From positions 372,001-436,000 of the forward strand of contig NZ_JAVHJP010000001.1 in the NCBI RefSeq assembly GCF_031020795.1: a stretch of 64,000 bases of DNA, in the 5' to 3' direction. Position 1 is the first letter of the stretch, and each line of letters starts with the position of its first letter. The translations under genes and the position numbers were made by a program. The DNA is from Hydrogenophaga pseudoflava. GTDB lineage: Bacteria > Pseudomonadota > Gammaproteobacteria > Burkholderiales > Burkholderiaceae_C. The notes under the pieces are model-generated. The model had not been told where the DNA came from. It ran no database searches and saw only the letters and a program-made list of their open reading frames with translations. Below are positions 15,216 through 23,863 of this stretch, in pieces.

Positions 15216-16175
15216 ATGAGCATCAGCCACTACATCAAGGAGATCGGACGCGGCAAGGACGGCGCCCGTTCGCTCACGCGCGAGCAGGCCACCGACCTGT
15301 TCGGCCAGGTGCTGGACGGCACGGTGACCGACCTGGAGGTGGGCGGCTTCTGCCTGGCCATGCGCATCAAGGGCGAGACGCCCGACGAGATGGCCGGCTT
15401 CCTCGACGCCACGCACGCCCGCCTGCAGCGCCTGCCCCAAGGTCACCACGGTCGCGACCTCACCACCGTGGTGCTGCCGAGCTACAACGGTGCACGCAAG
15501 CTGCCGGTGCTGACCCCCTTGCTGGCCCTGCTGCTGGCGCGCGAGGGCGCGGCGGTGCTGGTGCACGGCACGGCCACCGAAGACCGGCGCGTGACCAGCG
15601 AAGCGGTGTTCGCCGCACTGGGCCAGGCGGCCCGAACATCGGTGACCGCCTTGCAGGCAGGCGAATGTGCCTTCGTGCCCACCGAGGTGCTGCACCCGGG
15701 CCTCAAGCGCCTGCTGGACGTGCGCCGCGCGGTCGGCCTGCGCAACCCGGCGCACAGCCTGGTCAAGCTCATGAACCCGTGTGACGGCCGGGCGCTGATC
15801 GTGGGCAGCTACACCCACCCGGAATACGCGGTCTCGATGGCCGACACCTTCGCCCTCGTCGGCGCCCACGCCCTGCTGCTGCGCGGCACCGAGGGCGAGC
15901 CCGTGGCCGACGCCCGCCGCACCCCGCAAATGGACGCCTTCCGCGACGGCGAACGCGTCCTGCTGCAGCCGGCGCAGGAAGGCTCGCTGGCCTCACTGCC
16001 CGAGCTGCCCAGAGACATCTCGGCCGACGCCACCGCAGCCTACATCCGCGCCGTGCTGGACGGCCGGCTGCCCGTACCCGTGCCCATCGCCCGACAGGTG
16101 GCACATATCCTGCAAGAAGTCTCTCGCCCCGCCACACCAGAGACAAACCGCCTCGCCGCGGTCAGCACACCATGA
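15216..16175 (+). CDS. ybiB: YbiB/TrpD2-family nucleic-acid-binding protein
   Basis: A 319-residue member of glycosyltransferase family 3, related to anthranilate phosphoribosyltransferase (TrpD). It has the N-terminal helical part (YIKEIGRGKDGARSLTREQA) and the alpha/beta core. The glycine-rich PRPP-binding loop of true TrpD is replaced around residues 110-130 (LLAREGAAVLVHGTATEDRR), which is typical of TrpD2/YbiB proteins that bind DNA or RNA instead of making anthranilate ribotide. It starts 36 bp after the nitrate reductase and overlaps the next gene by 4 bp, so it is probably expressed with nitrate assimilation. Its job there is unknown. Confidence 0.82.
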   Translation: MSISHYIKEIGRGKDGARSLTREQATDLFGQVLDGTVTDLEVGGFCLAMRIKGETPDEMAGFLDATHARLQRLPQGHHGRDLTTVVLPSYNGARKLPVLTPLLALLLAREGAAVLVHGTATEDRRVTSEAVFAALGQAARTSVTALQAGECAFVPTEVLHPGLKRLLDVRRAVGLRNPAHSLVKLMNPCDGRALIVGSYTHPEYAVSMADTFALVGAHALLLRGTEGEPVADARRTPQMDAFRDGERVLLQPAQEGSLASLPELPRDISADATAAYIRAVLDGRLPVPVPIARQVAHILQEVSRPATPETNRLAAVSTP

Positions 16176-16984
16176 ACATGCCCGCCCACGTCATCGCCTC
16201 ACAAAGCCAGTTCCACCCCGGCACCGTCACCCTCGTGGGCGCCGGCCCGGGCGACCCGGAACTGCTGACCATCAAGGCCGCCAAGGCCATCGCCGCGGCC
16301 ACCGTGCTGCTGGTGGACGACCTGGTCGGCGACGGCGTGCTCGAACACGCGTCCCCGAGCGCACGCATCGTGCACGTGGGCAAGCGCGGCGGCTGCAAGA
16401 GCACGCCGCAAGCCTTCATCGAGAAGCTGATGATCATGGCCGCGCGCGAAGGCGAGGTCGTGGTGCGCCTCAAGGGCGGCGACCCCTTCATCTTCGGCCG
16501 CGGCGGTGAAGAAGTCGAACACCTGCGCGAGGCCGGCATCGCGGTGCAGGTCATTAACGGCATCACCTCCGGCCTGGCCGGTCTCACCTCGCTGGGCGCA
16601 CCGCTCACGCACCGAGACCACGCGCACGGCGTCGTCTTCATCACCGGCCACGCCAAGCCGGGCGACGCCGGCACCGACTGGCAGCAACTCGCCGCCACCG
16701 CACGCGACGCCAAGCTCACGCTGGTGATCTACATGGGGGTCTCCGGCGCCGCGCAGATCCAGACCGACCTGCTCACCGGCCTGCCGGCCGACACGCCGCT
16801 GGCCATCGTCCAGCACGCCAGCCTGCCGCAGCAGCGCCACGCCGTCTGCACCCTGGGCACGCTCACCGACACACTGGCGCGCGAAGGCCTGGGCAGCCCC
16901 TCGGTGATCGTGGTCGGCGACGTGGTGCGCGGCATCGCGGCCGTGGCACAGCCGGCGGCCTCGCAGGCCCTGCGGGTCGCCTGA
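16172..16984 (+). CDS. cobA: uroporphyrinogen-III C-methyltransferase (SUMT)
   Basis: A 270-residue enzyme that transfers two methyl groups from S-adenosylmethionine to uroporphyrinogen III, giving precorrin-2 for siroheme or cobalamin. Family motifs are visible: VGAGPGDPELLTIKA near the start, RLKGGDPFIFGRGGEE (about 98-113) and GVVFITGH (about 152-159). ATGA overlap with ybiB and its place at the end of the nitrate cluster indicate that its main role is siroheme supply for NirB. There is no fused CysG dehydrogenase/ferrochelatase domain, so those steps must be encoded elsewhere. The gene is also called nasF in some nitrate clusters. Confidence 0.93.
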   Translation: MNMPAHVIASQSQFHPGTVTLVGAGPGDPELLTIKAAKAIAAATVLLVDDLVGDGVLEHASPSARIVHVGKRGGCKSTPQAFIEKLMIMAAREGEVVVRLKGGDPFIFGRGGEEVEHLREAGIAVQVINGITSGLAGLTSLGAPLTHRDHAHGVVFITGHAKPGDAGTDWQQLAATARDAKLTLVIYMGVSGAAQIQTDLLTGLPADTPLAIVQHASLPQQRHAVCTLGTLTDTLAREGLGSPSVIVVGDVVRGIAAVAQPAASQALRVA

Positions 16985-17068
16985 ACACCGGCCCGCCCGG
17001 GCCTGCCTCGCTACACTCCGCGCAATTCAACAACAGGCGCGGCGCCTGGCCGCCAGCGGAGGTTTCCC

Positions 17069-18196
17069 GTGCTCGACAAGCTCAACCGTTTCGTGGACAG
17101 CCACGGCAGCCTGCACACGGGCCGTGGCCTGGTCACCGGCGTCATCGCCCTGACCCTGGCCTGCCTGTGCTTCCTGGGCGTGCTGGCCTTCCACTTCCCC
17201 GAATACCTCACCACGCCCGAGCTGCGCAAAAGCTACGACGTGGCGCTGATGCGCCAGCTGCTGTTCTGGTCTCTGGTGGTCGCGGGCGCGCTCAGCCTGG
17301 TGAACCTGGTGTTCCGGCGCACGCCCTGGCTGGCTGGCACCGCGTTCGCGCTGGTGCTGCTGAGTGCCCTGCTGGGTGGGCACCAGGTGGAGGTGGACCC
17401 GCACTTCCCCGACCACACGCCCTACATCGGCCTGGACTGGTTCATCCTCGACCTGCTGGGCTCGGCGTTGATCTTCATCTTCATCGAGAAGCTCTTCGGC
17501 CTGCGCAAGGACCAGCCGGTGTTCCGCCCCGAGTGGCAGACCGACTTCCAGCACTTCATCGTCAACCACATGCTGATCGGCTTCATGCTGCTGGCCACCA
17601 ACCTGCTGGTGCACAAGCTCTTCGGGTGGGCCGCCAACGACGGCATCCGCGGCTGGGTGGCGGCGCTGCCGTTCTGGGTGGCGCTGCCACTGATCATCCT
17701 GGTGGCCGATCTGGTGCAGTACTGGACCCACCGCGCCTACCACGAGGTGCCGATGCTCTGGCGCCTGCACGCGGTGCACCACAGTGCCAAGCACATGGAC
17801 TGGATGGCCGGCTCACGCCAGCACGTGATCGAGATCCTGATCACCCGCACCCTGGTGCTGGCCCCGATCTTCACCCTGGGCTTCTCCAAGGAAGTGATCG
17901 ACGCCTACATCATCGTGGTGGGTTTCCAGGCGGTGTTCAACCACGCCAACGTCAGCGTTCGCCTGGGGCCGCTGCGCCACGTGATCGTGACGCCCAACTT
18001 CCATCACTGGCACCACAGCCAGGACCAGGAGGCGCTGGACCGCAACTACGCGGCGCACTACGCCTTTCTCGACCACCTGTTCGGCACCGCCGTCAAGAGC
18101 GAGCGCGAGTGGCCCGCGCAATACGGCGTGCTGGGCGACTACGTGCCCGACGGATTCTGGAAGCAGGTGAAGTTCCCCTTTGTCTGGAAAGGCTGA
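17069..18196 (+). CDS. fatty acid hydroxylase / sterol desaturase superfamily membrane protein
   Basis: A 375-residue membrane di-iron oxygenase-like protein with about five or six hydrophobic segments. The histidine clusters that bind iron are present: HRAYHE (about 223-228), HAVHHSAKH (about 235-243) and NFHHWHH (about 310-316). The family hydroxylates or desaturates fatty acids, sterols or carotenoids; the substrate here is unknown. The start is GTG with GCGGAGG placed 7 bases upstream. The next gene begins 4 bp after the stop. Confidence 0.83.
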   Translation: MLDKLNRFVDSHGSLHTGRGLVTGVIALTLACLCFLGVLAFHFPEYLTTPELRKSYDVALMRQLLFWSLVVAGALSLVNLVFRRTPWLAGTAFALVLLSALLGGHQVEVDPHFPDHTPYIGLDWFILDLLGSALIFIFIEKLFGLRKDQPVFRPEWQTDFQHFIVNHMLIGFMLLATNLLVHKLFGWAANDGIRGWVAALPFWVALPLIILVADLVQYWTHRAYHEVPMLWRLHAVHHSAKHMDWMAGSRQHVIEILITRTLVLAPIFTLGFSKEVIDAYIIVVGFQAVFNHANVSVRLGPLRHVIVTPNFHHWHHSQDQEALDRNYAAHYAFLDHLFGTAVKSEREWPAQYGVLGDYVPDGFWKQVKFPFVWKG

Positions 18197-18200
18197 CCCG

Positions 18201-19403
18201 GTGACCGGTTTTGACGTCGTGGTGGTCGGCGCAGGCGCGGCCGGCCTGTTTTGCGCGGGTGTGGCCGGGCAGCGCGGCCTGAAGGTGCTGCTGCTGGACC
18301 ACAGTGACAAGGTGGCGGAGAAGGTCCGCATCTCGGGCGGCGGCCGCGCCAACTTCACCAACCGCGACATCGACGTGCGCCAGCCGCACAAACACTTCGT
18401 CGGCGAAAACCCCCACTTCTGCCGCTCGGCGCTCTCGCGCTATACGCCGGCCGACTTCATTGCGCTGGTGCAGAAGCACGGCATCCCCTTCCACGAGAAG
18501 CACAAGGGCCAGCTGTTCTGCGACCGCTCGGCCGGCGACCTGATCGACATGCTGCTGGCCGAATGCACGGCCGGCGGCGTGGCGCGCTGGCAGCCCTGCG
18601 GCGTGAAGGCCCTGCGCGCGACCGACGGCGGCGGCTACGAGCTGGACACCGACCGGGGCTCGGTGCAGGCGCGCAAGGTCGTCATCGCCACCGGCGGCCT
18701 GTCGATTCCCGCCATCGGCGCCACCGACTTCGGCTTGCGGGTGGCGAAGCAGTTCGGCCTGCGGACCGTGGAACCGCGCCCCGGCCTGGTGCCGCTGACC
18801 TTCGACGGCGCGGGCTGGGCGCCCTACGCCGGGCTGGCGGGTCTGGCGCTGCCGGTGGTCATCGAGACCGGGACCAAGAAGGAGCGGGTGGCGTTCCACG
18901 AAGACCTGCTGTTCACCCACCGCGGCCTGTCCGGCCCGGCGGTGCTGCAGATCTCCAGCTACTGGAAACCCGGCACGCCCATCCGCATCAACCTCGCGCC
19001 CGAGACCGACCTGCCGGCCGCGCTGGCCGAGGCCAAACAGCGCTCGCGCAAGCTGCTGGCCAACGAACTGGCGCAGTGGGTGCCCTCCCGGCTGGCCGAG
19101 GCCTGGGTGGCGCAGGACACCGAGTGGCAGCGGCCGGTGGCCGAGTGCAGCGACAAGGCGCTGGCGCGGCTGGCCGAGCGGCTGGCACGCTGGGAACTGG
19201 TGCCCACCGGCACCGAGGGCTACAAGAAGGCCGAGGTGACGCTGGGCGGCGTGGACACCCGCGACCTGTCGCAGCAGACCATGGAGTCGAAACAACCCGG
19301 TCTGTACTTCATCGGCGAGGTGGTGGACGTGACCGGCTGGCTGGGCGGCTACAACTTCCAGTGGGCATGGGCGAGCGCCCACGCCTGCGCTTCCGGCTTG
19401 TGA
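18201..19403 (+). CDS. NAD(P)/FAD-dependent oxidoreductase, HI0933/YhiN family
   Basis: A 400-residue flavoprotein with an N-terminal dinucleotide-binding motif (VVVVGAGAAGLFCAG), the HI0933-family motif KVRISGGGRANFTN (about 44-57) and the C-terminal FAD-contact GWLGGYNFQWAWASA. Family members are widespread and poorly characterised. I chose the GTG at 18201 because GGAAAGG lies about 9 bases upstream and it leaves a 4-bp gap to the previous stop. A TTG at 18180 would overlap that gene and add seven residues. The -35 element of the rpsU promoter overlaps the end of this gene. Confidence 0.85.
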   Translation: MTGFDVVVVGAGAAGLFCAGVAGQRGLKVLLLDHSDKVAEKVRISGGGRANFTNRDIDVRQPHKHFVGENPHFCRSALSRYTPADFIALVQKHGIPFHEKHKGQLFCDRSAGDLIDMLLAECTAGGVARWQPCGVKALRATDGGGYELDTDRGSVQARKVVIATGGLSIPAIGATDFGLRVAKQFGLRTVEPRPGLVPLTFDGAGWAPYAGLAGLALPVVIETGTKKERVAFHEDLLFTHRGLSGPAVLQISSYWKPGTPIRINLAPETDLPAALAEAKQRSRKLLANELAQWVPSRLAEAWVAQDTEWQRPVAECSDKALARLAERLARWELVPTGTEGYKKAEVTLGGVDTRDLSQQTMESKQPGLYFIGEVVDVTGWLGGYNFQWAWASAHACASGL

Positions 19404-19425
19404 ACACCACCCGAAACGCTATAAT
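19398..19425 (+). promoter_or_regulatory. sigma-70 promoter of rpsU
   Basis: TTGTGA (19398-19403) and a perfect TATAAT (19420-19425) are separated by 16 bp. The -35 hexamer overlaps the stop codon of the upstream oxidoreductase gene. Transcription would start near 19432 and leave a leader of roughly 120 nt before rpsU. A consensus -10 is rare in this GC-rich sequence and fits a highly expressed ribosomal protein gene. Confidence 0.7.
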
Positions 19426-19550
19426 CCAAGGCTTTGCTGGCAAAACCCCGTCGGCCAATACTAGTTTTCAGACGGGGAAAACCGCTGGTACGAAGGCCGG
19501 GCCCGATCTTCCCGTCCATCCTCTGCCCGCACATTTGGAACCATTAGCTA

Positions 19551-19763
19551 ATGACCACCATCCGCGTTAAAGACAACGAGCCGTTTGACGTCGCCCTGCG
19601 CCGCTTCAAGCGCACCATCGAAAAACTGGGTCTGCTGACCGACCTGCGCGCCCGCGAGTTCTACGAGAAGCCGACCGCCGAGCGCAAGCGCAAGAAGGCC
19701 GCCGCCGTCAAGCGCCATTACAAGCGCGTGCGCAGCATGCAGCTGCCCAAGAAGCTGTACTGA
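19551..19763 (+). CDS. rpsU: 30S ribosomal protein S21
   Basis: A 70-residue basic protein that matches bacterial S21 over its whole length ([19 protein letters not shown] at the start, then a lysine/arginine-rich helix with [15 protein letters not shown]). S21 sits on the 30S platform near the anti-Shine-Dalgarno helix and assists initiation. The gene is monocistronic here, with its own promoter at 19398 and a strong terminator at 19786. It is not next to dnaG and rpoD as in Escherichia coli. Confidence 0.97.
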   Translation: MTTIRVKDNEPFDVALRRFKRTIEKLGLLTDLRAREFYEKPTAERKRKKAAAVKRHYKRVRSMQLPKKLY

Positions 19764-19785
19764 TCGCCTCAGTCGCTTCTGCAAG

Positions 19786-19816
19786 AACCCGCCCGGGACG
19801 CCGCGCGGGTTTTTTT
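19786..19816 (+). terminator. rho-independent terminator of rpsU
   Basis: AACCCGC (19786-19792) pairs with GCGGGTT (19805-19811), and a run of seven T residues (19810-19816) follows. It ends transcription of rpsU just where the convergent lysR-type gene stops (19815), so the T tract overlaps that gene's last codon. Confidence 0.9.
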
Positions 19817-20747
19817 ACGCCTGTGCAGCGGACGCCAGGCGGCTTCTCAGGGCCGCGGCCGCCTCGGCCAGCGCCGCCTCGAAGTCGGCCCGCAGAGGGT
19901 GCGGTGTGCGCCAGCTGGGGCGGATCAGCGCCACATGGAACGGAATGCTCACGCCCAGCGGCCGCACCACCAGCCCGCCCCCGGCTCCGTCGCCCGCCAG
20001 TTCCAGCGCCGTCAGCGGATTGACGATGCCCAGCCCCAGACCCTGGCGCACCAGGGCACAGACCGAGACCGCGCTGGGCGTCTCCAGCCGCAGCTCGCGG
20101 CCCACGCCGGCCTTGGCGAACAGCGCGTCCACCTGCTGGCGGTAGGGGTCGGCCGGCGCAAAGCTGATGAAGGATTCACCCGCGAAGTCGGCCAGCGACA
20201 GCACCGCCTTCCGCGCCAGTGCGTGTGCGGCCGGCAGCACCGCCACCTCGTCGGCCACCAGCAGGGTGTCCAGCGTGCAGCCGGCCGGCGCCTCATGGCG
20301 TTCACTCAGACCCAGGTCGAAGCGTTGCTCGGACAGCGCCGCCTCCAGCTGCGGCGACTCGATGGGCGTCAAGCCCACCGCCGCCTCCGGCTGCTTCAGG
20401 GCAAAGCGCCGCACCGCGTCCGGCAGCAAGGCGTGCGAGAGCGCGGGCAGGCAGGCCAGCTGCAGCCGGCCGTGGGCGTAGCCCTTGAGCGCCACGGCGG
20501 TCGCGGCGATGCGCTCCAGCCCCACATAGGACTGCTCCACTTCCTCCATCAGCGCCAGCGCCCGCACCGTGGGCTTGAGCCGCCCCTTCACGCGCTCGAA
20601 CAAGGCGAAGCCCAGCACCTGCTCCAGCCGCCCCAGTTCGCGGCTGACCGTGGGCTGCGAGGTGTGCAGCAGCTCGGCCGCGCGCGTGACGTGGCCGGTG
20701 CCCATCACGGCACGGAAGAACTCGATCTGGCGGTGGCTCAGCTTCAT
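19815..20747 (-). CDS. lysR: LysR-type activator of lysA
   Basis: A 310-residue LysR-family protein with the helix-turn-helix at the start (IEFFRAVMGTGHVTRAAELL, then QPTVSRELGRLE) and an effector-binding domain after residue about 90. It is divergently transcribed from lysA, the arrangement of the founding LysR protein, which activates diaminopimelate decarboxylase when diaminopimelate accumulates. I chose the ATG at 20747; the longer frame to 20870 would run into lysA. The 70-bp intergenic region holds A+T-rich repeats likely to be its operators. Confidence 0.88.
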   Translation of the reverse strand: MKLSHRQIEFFRAVMGTGHVTRAAELLHTSQPTVSRELGRLEQVLGFALFERVKGRLKPTVRALALMEEVEQSYVGLERIAATAVALKGYAHGRLQLACLPALSHALLPDAVRRFALKQPEAAVGLTPIESPQLEAALSEQRFDLGLSERHEAPAGCTLDTLLVADEVAVLPAAHALARKAVLSLADFAGESFISFAPADPYRQQVDALFAKAGVGRELRLETPSAVSVCALVRQGLGLGIVNPLTALELAGDGAGGGLVVRPLGVSIPFHVALIRPSWRTPHPLRADFEAALAEAAAALRSRLASAAQA

Positions 20748-20817
20748 ATCAATATTGAATTGATATTGAATTATCTGGCATTGCTCAATATGACCAGAAC
20801 CGGGATCATCGGTGCCC
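20748..20817. promoter_or_regulatory. lysR-lysA intergenic operator region
   Basis: This is a strongly A+T-rich patch. It holds the perfect palindrome TCAATATTGA (20749-20758), two direct copies of ATATTGAATT exactly 11 bp apart (20752-20761 and 20763-20772), and a further TCAATATGA (20785-20793). The one-helical-turn phasing and T-N-A dyads fit binding of a LysR-family tetramer that controls both divergent genes. The palindrome lies against the lysR start codon, so autorepression is plausible. Confidence 0.6.
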
Positions 20818-22056
20818 ATGAACCCCTTCTCCGACACCCTCCTCCAGTCCCTGGCCCGCCAGCACGGCACCCCGCTCTGGGTCTACGACGCCGCCACCAT
20901 CCGCGCCCGCATCGCCGAGCTGCGCGCCTTCGACACCATCCGCTTCGCCCAGAAGGCCAACTCCAACGTGCACCTGCTGCGCCTGATGCGCGAACAGGGC
21001 GTGGTGGTCGACGCGGTCTCGCGCGGCGAGATCCTGCGCGCGCTGGCCGCCGGCTTCAGCGCCGAGGTCAACGCCCAGGGCGCCTCGGGCATCGTCTTCA
21101 CCGCCGACCTGTTCGACCACGCCACGCTGGCCACGGTCGTCGAACACCGCGTACCGGTCAACGCCGGCTCCATCGACATGCTGCACCAGCTGGGCGCGGT
21201 CTCGCCCGGCCACCCGGTCTGGCTGCGCATCAACCCCGGCTTCGGCCACGGCCACAGCAACAAGACCAACACCGGCGGCGAGCACAGCAAGCACGGCATC
21301 TGGCACGCCGAGCTGGACGACGCGCTGGCGGCTGTGAAGCAGCACGGCCTGAAGCTCGTGGGCCTGCACATGCACATCGGCTCAGGCGTGGACTACGCAC
21401 ACCTGCAGGAGGTCTGCCACGCCATGGTGCAGCTCGTGAAGCGCGCAGGCACCGATCTGCAGGCCATCTCGGCCGGCGGCGGCCTGTCCATCCCCTACCG
21501 CGAAGGCGAGCCGCGCATCGACACCGCGCACTACTTCAGCCTCTGGGACGACGCCCGCCGCAGCATCGCCGCCCACCTGGGCCACGCGGTGCACCTGGAG
21601 CTCGAACCCGGCCGCTTCCTGGTGGCCGAAGCCGGCGTGCTGGTGACCGAGGTGCGCGCCACGAAACTCATGGGATCGAACCGCTTCACGCTGGTCGACG
21701 CGGGTTTCTCGGACCTGATGAGGCCCTCGATGTACGGCGCCTTCCACGGCATGGGCCTGATCCCGGCCGACGTCACGCCGCGTCCGACGGTGGAAACCGT
21801 GGTGGCCGGCCCGCTGTGCGAGTCGGGCGACGTGTTCACCCAGGCCGAAGGCGGCGTGGTGCTCACGCGCGCGCTGCCGCAGGCCCGGGTGGGCGACCTG
21901 CTGGTGCTGCACGACGCGGGCGCCTATGGCGCGTCCATGTCCAGCAACTACAACAGCCGCCCGCTCGCGGCCGAGGTGCTGGTGGACGGCGACAGCCACC
22001 GCCTGATCCGCCGCCGTCAGACGGTGGAGGAGCTGCTCGCGCTGGAACAGGTTTGA
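20818..22056 (+). CDS. lysA: diaminopimelate decarboxylase
   Basis: A 412-residue PLP enzyme that makes the last step of lysine synthesis, from meso-diaminopimelate to lysine. K46 in FAQKANSN is the PLP lysine. The GSGVDY/HMHIGSG segment (around residue 184) and EPGRF (around 264) bind the cofactor phosphate. C334 in CESGDVF is the catalytic cysteine from the partner subunit. The ATG at 20818 fits the family; a GTG two codons earlier (20812) is possible. It is divergent from its probable activator gene, and yqeY follows after 40 bp. Confidence 0.95.
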   Translation: MNPFSDTLLQSLARQHGTPLWVYDAATIRARIAELRAFDTIRFAQKANSNVHLLRLMREQGVVVDAVSRGEILRALAAGFSAEVNAQGASGIVFTADLFDHATLATVVEHRVPVNAGSIDMLHQLGAVSPGHPVWLRINPGFGHGHSNKTNTGGEHSKHGIWHAELDDALAAVKQHGLKLVGLHMHIGSGVDYAHLQEVCHAMVQLVKRAGTDLQAISAGGGLSIPYREGEPRIDTAHYFSLWDDARRSIAAHLGHAVHLELEPGRFLVAEAGVLVTEVRATKLMGSNRFTLVDAGFSDLMRPSMYGAFHGMGLIPADVTPRPTVETVVAGPLCESGDVFTQAEGGVVLTRALPQARVGDLLVLHDAGAYGASMSSNYNSRPLAAEVLVDGDSHRLIRRRQTVEELLALEQV

Positions 22057-22096
22057 GAGAATCACGGGTTTTCCAGAACATCCACGGGAACACACC

Positions 22097-22543
22097 ATGA
22101 GCCTCAAAGACAAGATCACCGACGACATGAAGGCCGCGATGCGCGCCAAGGACAGCGAGCGCCTGGGCACCATCCGCCTGCTGACGGCCGCCATGAAGCA
22201 GAAGGAAGTGGACGAGCGCATCGAGCTGGACGACGCCGCCGTGATCGCCGTCATCGACAAGATGGTCAAGCAGCGCAAGGACTCGATCACCGCCTTCGAG
22301 CAGGGCGGCCGCGCCGACCTGGCGGCCAAGGAAGCCGCTGAACTGGTGGTGCTGGAGGCCTACCTGCCGGCCCGCCTGTCGGCCGACGAAATCGCTGCCG
22401 AGGTCAAGGCCATCGTGGCAGAACTCGGCGCCAAGGGTCCGGGCGACATGGGCAAGGTCATGGGCGCGGTGAAGGCGAAACTCGCAGGCAAGGCCGACAT
22501 GGGCCAGGTGTCCGCTGCCGTCAAGGCCGCACTGGCAAGCTGA
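22097..22543 (+). CDS. yqeY: GatB/YqeY-domain protein
   Basis: A 148-residue helical protein matching YqeY over its length (LKDKITDDMKAAMRAKDSER at the start). It resembles the tRNA-interacting tail domain of the GatB amidotransferase subunit. The precise role is not established, but an effect on tRNA-dependent amidation or tRNA quality has been suggested for the family. It probably shares a transcript with lysA. An 8-bp hairpin lies 18 bp after its stop. Confidence 0.92.
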   Translation: MSLKDKITDDMKAAMRAKDSERLGTIRLLTAAMKQKEVDERIELDDAAVIAVIDKMVKQRKDSITAFEQGGRADLAAKEAAELVVLEAYLPARLSADEIAAEVKAIVAELGAKGPGDMGKVMGAVKAKLAGKADMGQVSAAVKAALAS

Positions 22544-22561
22544 CGGGACGCTGAACACTCC

Positions 22562-22585
22562 CCGGTTTTTCAGGGTAAACCGGGT
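22562..22585 (+). terminator. hairpin after yqeY, possible terminator
   Basis: CCCGGTTT (22562-22569) pairs perfectly with AAACCGGG (22578-22585) around an 8-base loop. No T tract follows on the plus strand, so it is not a canonical intrinsic terminator. Its place between yqeY and the next gene suggests a transcript end or stabilising structure. Confidence 0.35.
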
Positions 22586-22639
22586 CAGGCTGGCGACAGC
22601 TGCGTTCCTACACTCGCGGCACTCTTCCGGAGGTGCCCC

Positions 22640-23839
22640 ATGCGATTTCTGTTCTCCCGTCTGACCCTGGCCCTTGGCCTGTGCGCCGCCGGCCTGGTGC
22701 CGGTCCAGGCCCAGACCGCGCAGCCGGTCCGCATCGGTGTCATCGGCCCGTTCAGCGGCCCCTCGTCCGACTTCGGCAACCCCATGCTGCACGGCGTGCA
22801 GCTGGCGGTCGAAGAAATCAACGCCGTCGGCGGCTACCTGGGCCGCCCCCTGGAACTGGTGGTCAAGGACGACCAGGGCAACCCGGACGTGGGCCTCAAG
22901 GGCTCGCAGGAAATGGCCTCGGAGGGCGTGATCGCCACCATCGGCTTCTGCAACACCGGGGTGGCGGCCAAGTCGCTCGACGTGTTCCAGAACGGCCAGC
23001 TGCCGCTGATCATCCCCTGCGCCACCGGCACCCCGCTGACCTCGAAATTCCCGGCGCCTCAAAGCTACATCTTCCGCACTTCGGCGCGCGACGCCATCCA
23101 GGCCCCCTTCGTGGTCGACGACCTGGTCAAACGTGGCTGGACCAAGGTCGCCATCTTTGCAGACACCACCGGCTACGGCGAGGCCGGGCTGAAAGACGTG
23201 GAAGCGGCGCTGGCCGCCAGGCAGCTCAAGCCGGTGCACGTGGCCCGCTTCGCGCTGGGCGTCAAGGACCTGGGCAAGGAGCTTGCCGCCGCGCGCGACG
23301 CCGGCGCCAATGTGGTGTTCAGCTACACCGTCGGGCCGGAGAACGCGACCATCGCCAACGGCAAGCGCGACCTCAAGTGGGACGTGCCGCAGGTCGGGGC
23401 CTGGCCACTGTCCTTCCCGTTCTTCATCGAAGGCGCCAAGGCCGCGGCCGACGGCGCGCTGATGGCCCAGACCTTCATCGCCGAGCCCAGCAACGAGCGC
23501 CGGGCCGCCTTCCTGACCGCCTACCAGCGCAAGTACAAGCACAAGATCGCGGTGCCGATGGCGGCGGCGCAGTCCTACGACAGCACCTACCTGCTGACCT
23601 ACGCGCTGTTCTCTATCCGCGACGGCAAGTTCACCGGTCCCGCCGTCAAGGCGGCGCTCGAGAACATCCCCCGCGTGTACTACGGCATCGTCTCGACCTA
23701 CGAGCGGCCTTTCAGCGCCGACGACAAGGACGCCGTGACGCCCAACATGCTGGTCATGGGCAAGGTGAGGAACGGCGCCGTGACCTTCGCCTACCCGGAA
23801 GACGCCCGCCGCAACCTGGTGGTGCAGCGCAAGAAGTGA
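22640..23839 (+). CDS. LivK-like ABC transporter substrate-binding protein
   Basis: A 399-residue periplasmic type-1 binding protein with a signal peptide (hydrophobic 8-20, then VQAQTA). The mature start RIGVIGPFSGPSSDFG is typical of the branched-chain amino acid/amide family, and a lobe linker lies near residues 130-150. It binds a small amino acid, amide or aromatic ligand. No permease or ATPase gene (livHMGF) is adjacent, so it is an orphan component. GGAGG lies 7-8 bases before the ATG. It converges on the EamA exporter gene. Confidence 0.88.
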   Translation: MRFLFSRLTLALGLCAAGLVPVQAQTAQPVRIGVIGPFSGPSSDFGNPMLHGVQLAVEEINAVGGYLGRPLELVVKDDQGNPDVGLKGSQEMASEGVIATIGFCNTGVAAKSLDVFQNGQLPLIIPCATGTPLTSKFPAPQSYIFRTSARDAIQAPFVVDDLVKRGWTKVAIFADTTGYGEAGLKDVEAALAARQLKPVHVARFALGVKDLGKELAAARDAGANVVFSYTVGPENATIANGKRDLKWDVPQVGAWPLSFPFFIEGAKAAADGALMAQTFIAEPSNERRAAFLTAYQRKYKHKIAVPMAAAQSYDSTYLLTYALFSIRDGKFTGPAVKAALENIPRVYYGIVSTYERPFSADDKDAVTPNMLVMGKVRNGAVTFAYPEDARRNLVVQRKK

Positions 23840-23863
23840 CCGGCGCTCCGCCCCGCCGGGACC

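Noticed and set aside
12390..15929. 1179-codon open frame on the minus strand opposite nitrate reductase
   Set aside because: It is antisense to the confident nasA and ybiB genes, its translation is rich in G, A, R, H and Q without domains, and such frames are common opposite GC-rich genes.
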